Positions 5,940-12,628 of a stretch of DNA of 23,413 nucleotides are shown in pieces (within the stretch, counting starts at the first letter, position 1; every line of letters begins with the position of its first letter). Under the pieces are notes generated by a model. That model had not been told where the DNA came from. It did no database searches and worked only from the letters and a program-made list of their open reading frames with translations. This DNA is from a virus, in the IMG/VR virus record IMGVR_UViG_3300023174_000648, positions 1 to 23,413 of that record; one strand, written 5' to 3'. Made by a program: the position numbers and the translations under genes.

Positions 5940-6083
5940 TAGACGACCAACCGGAGAACCGCCAGGTAAACCGGTTGATCGCTTGCGGATTATACATTGT
6001 ATTTGCAATGTGTGTTATGTCCGATTATGAAACGAAACAAATCAATGATACAATGGTCACTACGGACAGATTAGGATATACGA
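5940..6083 (+). promoter_or_regulatory. Regulatory gap before the HTH gene
   Basis: A 144-base gap holding AACCGG (5949-5954), the repeat AACCGCCAGG (5957-5966) and the palindrome AACCGGTT (5969-5976), then an inverted repeat ACATTG-(6)-CAATGT at 5994-6011, and a TACAAT box at 6049-6054 in the context TACAATGGTCA, which resembles the TATAATGGTCC at 5083. These suit a regulated promoter for the DNA-binding protein at 6084, perhaps autoregulated. Confidence 0.45.
5957..5966 (+). repeat. AACCGCCAGG repeat without a start codon
   Basis: Exact ten-base core, but followed by TAAACCGG rather than an SD extension and a start. Together with the orphan copy at 3921 it shows the element also occurs away from gene starts. 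Confidence 0.7.
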
Positions 6084-6269
6084 ATGACAACTGAAAATAG
6101 TAGAAAGTCCCTTACTACAGGGCAAGCTGCAAAGCTCATTGGACGCAACTCACGGACTGTTCGTCGTTGGGTTGATCTTGGAAAAGTTGAAGGTTATAAA
6201 ACACCTTCTAATTTACGTTACGTTTATCAAGATGCATTAGATGCATTGATGAATGGAACCAAAAGCTAA
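6084..6269 (+). CDS. MerR/excisionase-type DNA-binding protein
   Basis: 61 residues. The SLTTGQAAKLIGRNSRTVRRW segment is a winged helix-turn-helix of the HTH_17/excisionase (AlpA-like) family: T-T-G-Q-A-A-x-L-I-G, a turn, S-R-T-V-R-R-W-V-D as recognition helix, then a wing G-K-V-E-G-Y and R-Y-V-Y. These proteins regulate transcription or direct excision by an integrase. No integrase gene is seen in the window, so a regulator role is more likely. It sits right after a gap full of inverted repeats that could be its binding sites. The start has only a weak ribosome-binding site. Confidence 0.8.
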   Translation: MTTENSRKSLTTGQAAKLIGRNSRTVRRWVDLGKVEGYKTPSNLRYVYQDALDALMNGTKS

Positions 6270-6294
6270 CTAACACAACGACTAGGAGGCAACT

Positions 6295-6348
6295 ATGTTT
6301 GTGTTTATTTACGCTGTTTCTATCCGCCGTCAGAGGAAAGATGGCTGA
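6295..6348 (+). CDS. 17-codon upstream ORF (leader peptide candidate)
   Basis: A strong AGGAGG lies seven bases before this ATG, the best ribosome-binding site in the area, yet the frame is only MFVFIYAVSIRRQRKDG. Its TGA (6346-6348) overlaps a CTG (6345-6347) that would begin the next gene with a textbook signal peptide, mimicking the ATGA overlaps used elsewhere. Most likely it loads ribosomes that restart on the transglycosylase gene. A frameshift fusion or a sequencing error joining the two frames are the alternatives. Confidence 0.5.
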   Translation: MFVFIYAVSIRRQRKDG

Positions 6349-6794
6349 AGGTCTTGGCAATCGCTGTAGCCTTTTTATTGGTAACACCAAATGCAAATGC
6401 GGTGGACTATAAAACAGCGGCAGCAAGAGTTCCAAAAGATCAGGTTGCTTATGCAAAATGCATTAGTCACCACGAATCTAGAGGGAACTACAAAGCAATA
6501 GGAGATCAGTCTTCCGCACGAGGACGATGGCAATTCTTAGATGATCAGTGGAGACGCGGATTATCTTTCATGGTTGCAAACAGATTAGTAGATTATGGAA
6601 TGCCAAAGTCTAAGACTAAGAAGCTGGTGAAACACCTGCAATCAAAGTCCATAGATACATGGGAACCGATCTACCAAGATGTAGGATTTGTAGCAGCGTT
6701 GAACGCAAGATACCACTGGTCCGGTTGGACACATTGGGCGGTCAATTCTGAATGCAATGAACTAGTACCAACACCACTAAAACGAAAGGCATAA
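6345..6794 (+). CDS. Secreted Rpf/lysozyme-like transglycosylase
   Basis: Starting at CTG 6345 gives MKVLAIAVAFLLVTPNANA, an ideal secretion signal cut after ANA; a TTG at 6354 gives a shorter version without the Lys. The mature part has a CISHHESRGNYKAIG segment whose E44 is the expected catalytic acid, followed by SSARGRWQFLDDQW, the pattern of resuscitation-promoting factor/transglycosylase-like domains that cut peptidoglycan. C39 and a C-terminal Cys (NSECNE) could make the fold's disulphide. Length about 149 aa is usual for a single-domain enzyme. It lies in the regulatory/early part of the genome rather than with the holin, and could act on the host wall in lysis or during entry. The non-ATG start is inferred. 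Confidence 0.75.
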   Translation: MKVLAIAVAFLLVTPNANAVDYKTAAARVPKDQVAYAKCISHHESRGNYKAIGDQSSARGRWQFLDDQWRRGLSFMVANRLVDYGMPKSKTKKLVKHLQSKSIDTWEPIYQDVGFVAALNARYHWSGWTHWAVNSECNELVPTPLKRKA

Positions 6795-6795
6795 A

Positions 6796-7131
6796 ATGTC
6801 AGAAACCGCCAGGGAATGGTTTGAGCCACGCCAATTATCTTTATTGGCCGATCCAATTGATGAACAGTTTAACAAGTTTCATCATCAGAATCCGCACATC
6901 TATCGTCAATTAGTTGATCTAGCATACCAATGGAAAAATGCTGGACATGATATTTGTTCGATAGATTTGCTGATTAACAAACTAAGATGGGAAATTGGTA
7001 TCCGTTCAACGGGGGACCAATTTGCTATATCAAACAACTACGCCAGTCGTTACTCAAGACTCATTGAGGCAAACGAAAAAGATCTTGCTGACTTCTTCAC
7101 TAAGAGAACATTGAAGAGCTCATGGGACTAG
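6796..7131 (+). CDS. Conserved phage protein of unknown function
   Basis: 111 residues. Central pattern F-N-K-F-H-H-Q-N-P-H-I-Y-R-Q-L-V-D-L-A, K-x-A-G-H-D, S-I-D-L-L-I-N-K-L-R-W-E and N-N-Y-x-S-R-Y-S-R-L is a family found in many phages of diverse bacteria next to recombination or HNH genes. It is all-alpha by eye. The role is unknown. The start has an AAAGG site, and the AACCGCCAGG element lies inside the first codons. It overlaps the following nuclease gene by ten bases. Confidence 0.75.
   Translation: MSETAREWFEPRQLSLLADPIDEQFNKFHHQNPHIYRQLVDLAYQWKNAGHDICSIDLLINKLRWEIGIRSTGDQFAISNNYASRYSRLIEANEKDLADFFTKRTLKSSWD
6804..6813 (+). repeat. AACCGCCAGG repeat inside a coding start
   Basis: Exact core at codons 3-6 of the gene at 6796, just downstream of its ATG rather than upstream. 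Confidence 0.7.
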
Positions 7132-7892
7132 AACGCATTGAAACTAAGCGTGGCCACAAGTACGAACTGGATGGTCAACCTGTCAAAGGTGTGACAACTC
7201 TCATCGGTTCGGGTATGCCTAAACCTGCACTTCCTTATTGGAGTGCCAAATTAGTTGCAGAATATGTGTTTGATAATTTTGCAAATCTTCCTAATTTAAT
7301 GACTCGTGAACGAGAAGAAGCTGTCAAGTTCCTTAAAATGATTCCTTGGAATCAACGAGACAAAGCTGGCGCACGAGGTACAGAGATCCATGCAATTGCT
7401 GAAACTATTATTCATGGTGGGGAAGCTGAAGTTGCTGGTGAATTTGCTCAGTATGTCGACGGCTATGTAGAATGGTTAGATCAATGGGAAGTCATTCCTG
7501 TTTTAACTGAGAAGGTTGTAGCAAACCGTGTTCATGGTTATGCAGGAACTTTTGATGCCATTCTAAAGTTTGGCAGCGGTCCATTGACTGGCAAAACCTA
7601 TCTTTGCGATTGGAAAACAAGCGCTGGCGTTTACGGAGAAATGGCAATGCAAATTGCAGCGTACGCAAATGCTGATTTCTATCTTGATGAAGAAGGCAAT
7701 GAAGTACCGATGCCTGAAGTAGATGGACTAGGAATTGTTCATGTATCTCCAAATGGCACAACATTTCATGAAGTGACAGATGTTGATCTTGCATGGGATT
7801 CGTTTCTAACTGTTATTGATTTGGCAAACAGATTAGAACATATTGAAGGTTTACTAATACAACTAGGGGGATTAAATGGACAAGCGTCTTGA
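7122..7892 (+). CDS. Cas4/RecB-like PD-(D/E)XK exonuclease
   Basis: 256 residues. Motifs in order: H90 (GTEIHAIAE), E130 with a K131, D145 in GTFDAI, D163-W-K165 in LCDWKTS, and Q177-I-A-A-Y181. This is the RecB/Cas4-type nuclease arrangement. Without the four Cys of true Cas4 it lacks the usual iron-sulphur cluster. Phage members of this type resect DNA ends for recombination. The gene directly downstream encodes an annealing-type protein and overlaps by 17 bases, a nuclease-annealase pair as in lambda exo-beta. It starts ten bases inside the preceding gene. Confidence 0.85.
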   Translation: MGLERIETKRGHKYELDGQPVKGVTTLIGSGMPKPALPYWSAKLVAEYVFDNFANLPNLMTREREEAVKFLKMIPWNQRDKAGARGTEIHAIAETIIHGGEAEVAGEFAQYVDGYVEWLDQWEVIPVLTEKVVANRVHGYAGTFDAILKFGSGPLTGKTYLCDWKTSAGVYGEMAMQIAAYANADFYLDEEGNEVPMPEVDGLGIVHVSPNGTTFHEVTDVDLAWDSFLTVIDLANRLEHIEGLLIQLGGLNGQAS

Positions 7893-8427
7893 GAACTATG
7901 TAGATGTACCACAAAGAATTAAACTGTTTTATGAGAAGTATCCAGATGGTTCATTGCAAATGGATCCTGATCTGCAATTTCAGACAGTTGGAGATCAGAT
8001 CATTGTGATTGGTAGAGCTTACGCTTACCGTCATCCTGGAGATGAAAAGCCTGGCATTGGCACAGCTCAAGAGTATTTACCAGGAAAAACTAATTTTACT
8101 CGTGGTAGTGAGATCCAAAACCTTGAGACAAGTTGCTGGGGCAGAGCAATCGGAGCTTTAGGCATAGGCATAGATAAAGCAATTGCAAGTAAAGAAGAAG
8201 TTGAACTTGCAATGGAACGCAACAAACCAGAAAAGGTAATGATGAAACGTGCAAATCCTGGTCTGAAGCAAATAGTAGAGTTGCTAGGAACACAAGGCAT
8301 CACGGAGAAGGATGCGATCCTAGCGGCAGTACGCGGTCTAATAAACCGTGAAATAAGTTCGAGCAATGAACTAACTGATGATGAGATTGAACTCATCATC
8401 AAAAACCTGGCGGTTGTTGGTTCATGA
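7876..8427 (+). CDS. Single-strand annealing / ssDNA-binding protein
   Basis: 183 residues. The core (about 9-110) carries V-P-Q-R-I-K-x-F-x-x-x-Y-P-D-G-S, then A-Y-A-Y-R, P-G-x-G-T-A-Q-E and S-E-I-Q-N-L-E-T-S-C-W-G-R-A-I-G-A-L-G-I-G, the pattern of phage annealases/ssDNA-binding proteins in actinophages. The segment TSCWGRALGALGIG is the strongest mark, as in Erf/Sak-like proteins. The C-terminal third is helical and charged and probably helps oligomerise. It forms a likely pair with the upstream nuclease. Exact subfamily (Erf, Sak, RecT) cannot be told by eye. Confidence 0.65.
   Translation: MDKRLENYVDVPQRIKLFYEKYPDGSLQMDPDLQFQTVGDQIIVIGRAYAYRHPGDEKPGIGTAQEYLPGKTNFTRGSEIQNLETSCWGRAIGALGIGIDKAIASKEEVELAMERNKPEKVMMKRANPGLKQIVELLGTQGITEKDAILAAVRGLINREISSSNELTDDEIELIIKNLAVVGS
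8406..8415 (-). repeat. AACCGCCAGG repeat, minus orientation, in coding sequence
   Basis: CCTGGCGGTT on the + strand, in the last codons of the annealase-like gene and nine bases before the dCMP deaminase start. It is the last copy found in the window. Confidence 0.6.
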
Positions 8428-8849
8428 CTCGAATGTCTTGGGACAAATATGGATTGGAGATTGCGAGAGCAGCCTCCTATCGCAGTGAAGATCCATATCT
8501 AAAAGTCGGTGCATGTGTTCTACGCGGGGACAGAAGCATAATAAGCATTGGCTACAATGGGGCTGCGCCTGGCGTCGATATTCCTTGGGGAGATAGAGAC
8601 GCTAGGCGCGGTTTTGTAATACACGCAGAGGTGAACGCATTGCGGTATTGCACACCAGATCAAACAAAGGGTGGATATTTGTACGTGACTCATCACCCTT
8701 GTTCTGAATGCATAAAAGTAATCGCCAGTTATGGAATTGCAAATGTTATGTATTCTGATTTGATAGATGTAGCAATTTACGATCTATCTTCAATTGCCGA
8801 ATTGGCAAAAGTTTTTAACATTTCATTGAAACAGGAGGTAAGACAATGA
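8424..8849 (+). CDS. dCMP deaminase
   Basis: 141 residues of the zinc-dependent cytidine/deoxycytidylate deaminase family. The catalytic motif is H67-A-E69, and P92-C93-x-x-C96 supplies the other two zinc ligands. An N-terminal V-G-A-C-V-L-R and G-Y-N-G-A-A-P-G-V region matches the nucleotide-binding loops. The enzyme converts dCMP to dUMP, the substrate of thymidylate synthase. It starts at an ATGA overlap and ends in another, opening the coupled nucleotide operon. In a pathway that uses dCMP as substrate it may balance dCMP and dUMP. Confidence 0.9.
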   Translation: MTRMSWDKYGLEIARAASYRSEDPYLKVGACVLRGDRSIISIGYNGAAPGVDIPWGDRDARRGFVIHAEVNALRYCTPDQTKGGYLYVTHHPCSECIKVIASYGIANVMYSDLIDVAIYDLSSIAELAKVFNISLKQEVRQ

Positions 8850-9277
8850 GTTCATTACAAATGATTTTGGACAATCAAAGAAAATTGCAGTTAAAATCCT
8901 ATGGAGTAGATGTATCTACTTTAGACGGAGAAGAAAGAGCAGCGTACATTCGAGATATGTCTTTGGCATTAACAGATGAACTGCATGAAGCATTAAATGA
9001 AACCGGTTGGAAACCATGGGCAACAAGTAGGCATCTAAACAGAGCAGCTTTTGCTGGAGAAATGATTGACGTTCTGCATTTCTGGGTTAATTTAATGCTA
9101 GTTGCAGGAGTAACTGAACAAGATATTCTTGATCTTTACTTTGCAAAGGCAGATAAAAATGCTAAGCGTCAGCTGAATGGGTATGACGGTGTCGATGGTA
9201 AGTGCAAAACTTGTGGACGAGCATTTGATGATGGTGCCGTTCTCTGTACTCCAATTGCTTGCGAACACATAGAATGA
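8846..9277 (+). CDS. Dimeric dUTPase-like (MazG-fold) pyrophosphatase with C-terminal zinc knuckle
   Basis: 143 residues. The all-alpha NTP-pyrophosphatase signature is present: E-L-H-E-A-L-N-E at about 45-52 and E-M-I-D-V-L-H-F at about 72-79 (ExxE and ExxD), with the W-K-P-W between them as in dimeric dUTPases; Y-x-x-K-x-x-x-N-x-x-R-Q-L-N-G-Y-D closes the domain. A four-Cys tail (C-K-T-C-G then C and C-E-H) is added, which most dUTPases lack. Family members hydrolyse dUTP or dCTP to the monophosphate, and T4 gp56 of the same fold does both. Here it could supply dCMP/dUMP and keep the unmodified triphosphate low. Substrate is inferred. Confidence 0.8.
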   Translation: MSSLQMILDNQRKLQLKSYGVDVSTLDGEERAAYIRDMSLALTDELHEALNETGWKPWATSRHLNRAAFAGEMIDVLHFWVNLMLVAGVTEQDILDLYFAKADKNAKRQLNGYDGVDGKCKTCGRAFDDGAVLCTPIACEHIE

Positions 9278-10272
9278 AATACGTTCTAGATGATGTAGTA
9301 ACATCTTTCACTGATCGTATCGCTAGCCATAGATCTGCTTGGCCTCGTATGCAAAAATGCATGGTCGATGATGCTCTTAATACTAAATCTGAAATTGCTT
9401 TTGGCAATGATCAGCTTGTTAAAGAGGACACATGGTTAGTATCAAGTCCTATGGAATTCAAAGGTGAAGTCTTTAATTTATTTGGCGGTTATACAAAAGA
9501 GACTCGAGACAGAATTGCTAGAGTTCTTGACATGGATCTTGCCAAGATCAAGGCTTTGGATATGCCTGTTGGTGACATCGAAAGAATTCTTCGTCCACGT
9601 GCAGCAAAGACTGATTTTGACTTTACAGAAGCAGAATGGTCAAAGATTCGTGATCTAATGAAATGTGAAGTTATTAAGCATGAAGATCTTGTGCTAGACA
9701 TTCAGCGAGTAGTTATTGGTGACTCACACTCAATTTCAAGATACCGAGCAAACACGGTGGTTTATCGTCATGATGGTTTAACGCTTCACGGTTTAACCGA
9801 ACGAGGAGTTGAACCTTATCTTCCTGATTACTTTGTGCCACACTTGGTTATTTACGCAGGAAATGTAGACATAAGACATCATTTGTGCAGACAACTAGAT
9901 CCTGAAGGTTCAGCACGTAGGTTAATCAGTAACCTTAGAATGCACCTTGAACATATGCAACAAAAGGGAAAAATAGGCACATTTGAAGTTACTGCGCCTT
10001 ATCCAATTGAGTTTGAAGATCGCAAGATTCCAAAAACAGGATTTTACAAAGGTACAGCTTTTTATGGATCTCATCCTTCAAGAGACAGAGTCCGTCAGAT
10101 CATGACTAACGAGATGAAGTATCAGTTTGACAATGTTCACGAATGGCCAACTAATTGGTACATGATTGATCCAGAAGATTATGCAAAGACATATATGGAA
10201 AAACCTGGATCAGTCCATCTTTCACCTGAGTTCTATGAATGGGATTTGGTTAATAATGCCGCAAATAACTGA
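9274..10272 (+). CDS. SGNH-hydrolase-like protein in the nucleotide operon
   Basis: 332 residues from the ATG at 9274 (ATGA overlap). The first 140 are helical, with an LRPRAAKTDFDFTEAEW stretch, and of unknown type. From 145 the sequence shows R-V-V-I-G-D-S151-H-S (block I of SGNH hydrolases), an I-Y-A-G-N197-V-D-I-R-H-H (block III-like), and a late G-S-H267-P-S-R-D near 265-271. These give a plausible Ser-Asn-His arrangement. In the superfamily they form esterases, acetyltransferases and glycan-modifying enzymes. Its setting beside a pyrophosphatase, a PLP enzyme, a kinase and a thymidylate-synthase homologue suggests it acts on a modified nucleotide or its sugar/acyl donor rather than on a cell surface. 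Not certain. Confidence 0.5.
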   Translation: MKYVLDDVVTSFTDRIASHRSAWPRMQKCMVDDALNTKSEIAFGNDQLVKEDTWLVSSPMEFKGEVFNLFGGYTKETRDRIARVLDMDLAKIKALDMPVGDIERILRPRAAKTDFDFTEAEWSKIRDLMKCEVIKHEDLVLDIQRVVIGDSHSISRYRANTVVYRHDGLTLHGLTERGVEPYLPDYFVPHLVIYAGNVDIRHHLCRQLDPEGSARRLISNLRMHLEHMQQKGKIGTFEVTAPYPIEFEDRKIPKTGFYKGTAFYGSHPSRDRVRQIMTNEMKYQFDNVHEWPTNWYMIDPEDYAKTYMEKPGSVHLSPEFYEWDLVNNAANN

Positions 10273-11308
10273 AACCATCTACTGGGAAGATTTTAAGAAA
10301 TACTACGATAAAGCTGCAGTCTTGCAAAACATAAACATTGCAAGTCAGGGCGGTCGTGATACTTCTGAAGATCTGCATGTTGATGATCCATTGCAGCATC
10401 ACATTACTATCTACGATACAGTAGATCGTGAATTTGCTGGATTTAGCAATGCAATTCAGCAGATTTGGTATGGGTCAAATAATCCAAAGAAGTGGCAAGT
10501 TGATAGTCGTTTTGATGGTTACAACTTACACACAATGGATTGGTTTTATCTCTTCATGATCCATAGAGTGACTGGATCTGGCGCTTCGTTTAGTTATGAC
10601 CACGGATTTAGAAACAGCATACTTTCTGATATGGCTCTTAAGACAGATAACATGATTCATATGAGAAATTACGTGTTAAGTGAAATGAGAACCGGTCGTC
10701 CAATTTTTACAAGTATTGGTAATCAGATTCCACAATTTCCTAAACCTAATACAGAATATCCACGTGGATCTCAGCTTTACATTTCAGAATACATGCCTCA
10801 TTTGGTTAAAGATTTCTACACTCATTTATCCTACAATCCATTGACGATGTCAATTAGAGATGGAGTTGATTGGATCAATGAGTGGCACAAATCTCAAGGT
10901 CTTAAGTGTTTCCATTTTGTAATGACAGCATTTGTGATGGATGTTGCTCAATATTTCCCTACATTGATAGATCCATGGAGTCAAGTAAACTATGGAAGCA
11001 ATGCAATTAAAGCTTTGAACTTATTGTTCAAGAACGAAGGTTATAAGCAAAAAGACTTTTTAGATGCTGCAATGGAGATCATCTGCAATGAGTTTAGATC
11101 TCCTTATGATCCACGTGACCATGAAAGAAACCTAGGCAAAGGATTAAGTTTAGAAGATGTTGCATGTGATTATGTACGATACGTTGAATGTTATGTACCA
11201 AAAGGTTATGAACATTTAGAACCATGGCAAGTGACAAATAAGTCTTTAATTCCTCACCATGCAAAACATTGGACATACCACAAACACTTGGAGGCTAAAA
11301 ATGTTTAA
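10256..11308 (+). CDS. Helical protein resembling aGPT-PPlase / HMU-kinase helical domain
   Basis: 350 residues from ATG 10256, which lies in the end of the previous gene; the frame runs further upstream but only inside that gene. The layout recalls the helical family linked to thymine hypermodification (alpha-glutamyl/putrescinyl-thymine pyrophosphorylase and the helical part of 5-hydroxymethyl-dU kinase): D-D-P-L-x-x-x-x-T-I-Y-D-T-V-D-R-E-F (43-60) like the DPIL-NVyRelD segment; H-R-V-T-G-S-G-A-S-F (103-112) near D-H-G-F-R-N; and F-V-M-D-V-A-Q-Y-F-P-x-x-I-D-P, V-N-Y-G-S-N-A-I-K-A-L (226-253) like the D-L-x-x-T and G-P-G-A-x-R-G-L segment. The family transfers amino compounds to activated pyrimidines in DNA. 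Assignment is by recalled pattern and should be tested. Confidence 0.45.
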   Translation: MPQITETIYWEDFKKYYDKAAVLQNINIASQGGRDTSEDLHVDDPLQHHITIYDTVDREFAGFSNAIQQIWYGSNNPKKWQVDSRFDGYNLHTMDWFYLFMIHRVTGSGASFSYDHGFRNSILSDMALKTDNMIHMRNYVLSEMRTGRPIFTSIGNQIPQFPKPNTEYPRGSQLYISEYMPHLVKDFYTHLSYNPLTMSIRDGVDWINEWHKSQGLKCFHFVMTAFVMDVAQYFPTLIDPWSQVNYGSNAIKALNLLFKNEGYKQKDFLDAAMEIICNEFRSPYDPRDHERNLGKGLSLEDVACDYVRYVECYVPKGYEHLEPWQVTNKSLIPHHAKHWTYHKHLEAKNV

Positions 11309-12188
11309 GATAACTACAGACTCTTCAAGTAAGTATTCACATCGGCACAGAGATCAATGGTTAAAACTTGCTGGTGATTGGACGGATGAAACTCAATCGC
11401 CAAATATAGGTACATTTCACGGAGCAACAATTTGGGATGATTCTGTTACTGGAGTCGGTACCAAAGGTCGATGGGGTGATCTTCTAGTCAAAACTATGGA
11501 ATCAGATCATTTAGTTTATGTACAACCTAGAGTTGGTTGGGCAGGAGTTTCACTGGCAGCTCTTGCAAAGAAATATAACAAAAAGTTAACATTGTTCATG
11601 CCTTCCTCAAAAGTGGTCAGTGACCATCAATTAGTTTGCATTGAAAGAGGAGCAAATCCGATCTTTCGAAGAATCGCAGCAATGCCAGTTCTGAACAAAT
11701 ATGCCAAAGATTGGGCAGAACAAAATAATGCTCAATTTGTGCCATTTGGTTTAGATCATCCCCTAGTTGTTGCGGCAGGAGTCAAATCTACAATCCAACA
11801 ATGGGGAGATCGAGATGAACCAAGAGATGTTGTATCAGTTATTAGTACAGGAGTTCTCACGAGAACTCTCCAAATTGCTTGGCCAAATGCAACCTTCCAC
11901 GGAATTGCAGTTGCAAGAAACTTGCATCCGGGAGAAATCGGAAGAGCGGACGTTACAACTTACCATAAAGCTTTCAGAGAAAAAGCTGAGTATGCAGACA
12001 AGATCAACGAGGAAATCAACTCCGCACCAACGTACGATTGCAAAGGTCTAGAAAGATTTATGTTGGACAAAACATCTGCTCCTAAAACACCTTCAACTTT
12101 ATTGTGGAATGTGGCAGGTGACGTAAAACCAGTTATAATGGACCATTCACAAGTTGATAGTTTCAGAGAATGGGGTGAGTTTAGATGA
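11301..12188 (+). CDS. PLP-dependent enzyme, tryptophan-synthase-beta/ACC-deaminase fold
   Basis: 295 residues, ATG 11301 with a GGAGG site nine bases upstream. G-V-G-T-K55-G-R-W-G-D-L-L places a Lys where ACC deaminase and D-cysteine desulfhydrase bind pyridoxal phosphate; V-Q-P-R-V-G-W-A-G-V-S-L-A-A-L-A-K-K-Y-N-K-K-L-T-L-F follows as the helix and strand after the substrate loop. A later S-T-G-V-L-T-R-T-L segment is the phosphate-binding glycine loop position, though the run of Gly is thin. The fold II enzymes eliminate or deaminate amino acids. Phage copies beside base-modification genes are known from thymine hypermodification (phage M6). Here it likely makes or uses the amino compound of the modification. 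Confidence 0.65.
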   Translation: MFKITTDSSSKYSHRHRDQWLKLAGDWTDETQSPNIGTFHGATIWDDSVTGVGTKGRWGDLLVKTMESDHLVYVQPRVGWAGVSLAALAKKYNKKLTLFMPSSKVVSDHQLVCIERGANPIFRRIAAMPVLNKYAKDWAEQNNAQFVPFGLDHPLVVAAGVKSTIQQWGDRDEPRDVVSVISTGVLTRTLQIAWPNATFHGIAVARNLHPGEIGRADVTTYHKAFREKAEYADKINEEINSAPTYDCKGLERFMLDKTSAPKTPSTLLWNVAGDVKPVIMDHSQVDSFREWGEFR

Positions 12189-12628
12189 TTACAATCATTG
12201 AAGGTTCTGATGGAACAGGTAAAACAACTTACGCTCAAAAGTTAACTGAACGATACAATGCACAATATTTGCATGCTGAACAACCTAGATCTAGATTATG
12301 GGTTGATGAATACATTCGACCTTTAACTTCTAGCAACATGGTATTAGATCGATGGCATTTAGGTGAAGTTGTATGGCCAAAGATCTATGGAAGAGTATCA
12401 TTGTTTGATGAAACAACATTTGATTATTGCAATTGGGAACTTGCTAAACTAGGAGCTAGGTTAATCCTATTAACAAGATCAGAAGATGCAATAGCTGAAG
12501 AATTGTTAAGACGAGGTGAAGAACTACAGATTGATGCTGTATTGCATTCAAGATCTTTATTTGTAGAAGCTTTTAGACAAGTAAAATATTTAGACAAGAC
12601 AATAATCCATAGTGAGGTGGTTAGGTAA
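12185..12628 (+). CDS. Deoxynucleoside monophosphate kinase (thymidylate-kinase-like)
   Basis: 147 residues. P-loop GSDGTGKTTYA at residues 7-17, a D-R-W-H-L-G-E-V-V-W-P segment matching the DR(Y/W)-x-x-(S/G) nucleotide-binding motif, and a lid region with R-G-E-E-L near 115. The enzyme would phosphorylate a dNMP, which in a modification pathway means the modified monophosphate made by the synthase next to it, as T4 gp1 does for hydroxymethyl-dCMP. It is shorter than cellular thymidylate kinase (about 210 aa), which is common in phages. Coupled by ATGA on the left and TAATG on the right. Confidence 0.8.
   Translation: MITIIEGSDGTGKTTYAQKLTERYNAQYLHAEQPRSRLWVDEYIRPLTSSNMVLDRWHLGEVVWPKIYGRVSLFDETTFDYCNWELAKLGARLILLTRSEDAIAEELLRRGEELQIDAVLHSRSLFVEAFRQVKYLDKTIIHSEVVR

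Noticed and set aside
5842-6030. Open frame of 62 codons on the + strand
   Set aside because: Runs across the end of the small membrane protein and the repeat-bearing gap, with no ribosome-binding site.
6084-6269. Excisionase implying a temperate phage
   Set aside because: The fold is shared with ordinary regulators and no integrase, attachment site or repressor of lysogeny was recognised in the window.
6341-6412. Alternative 23-codon frame from ATG 6341
   Set aside because: Short, Cys-containing but without family pattern; the same ribosome-binding site fits the CTG-started secretion signal better.
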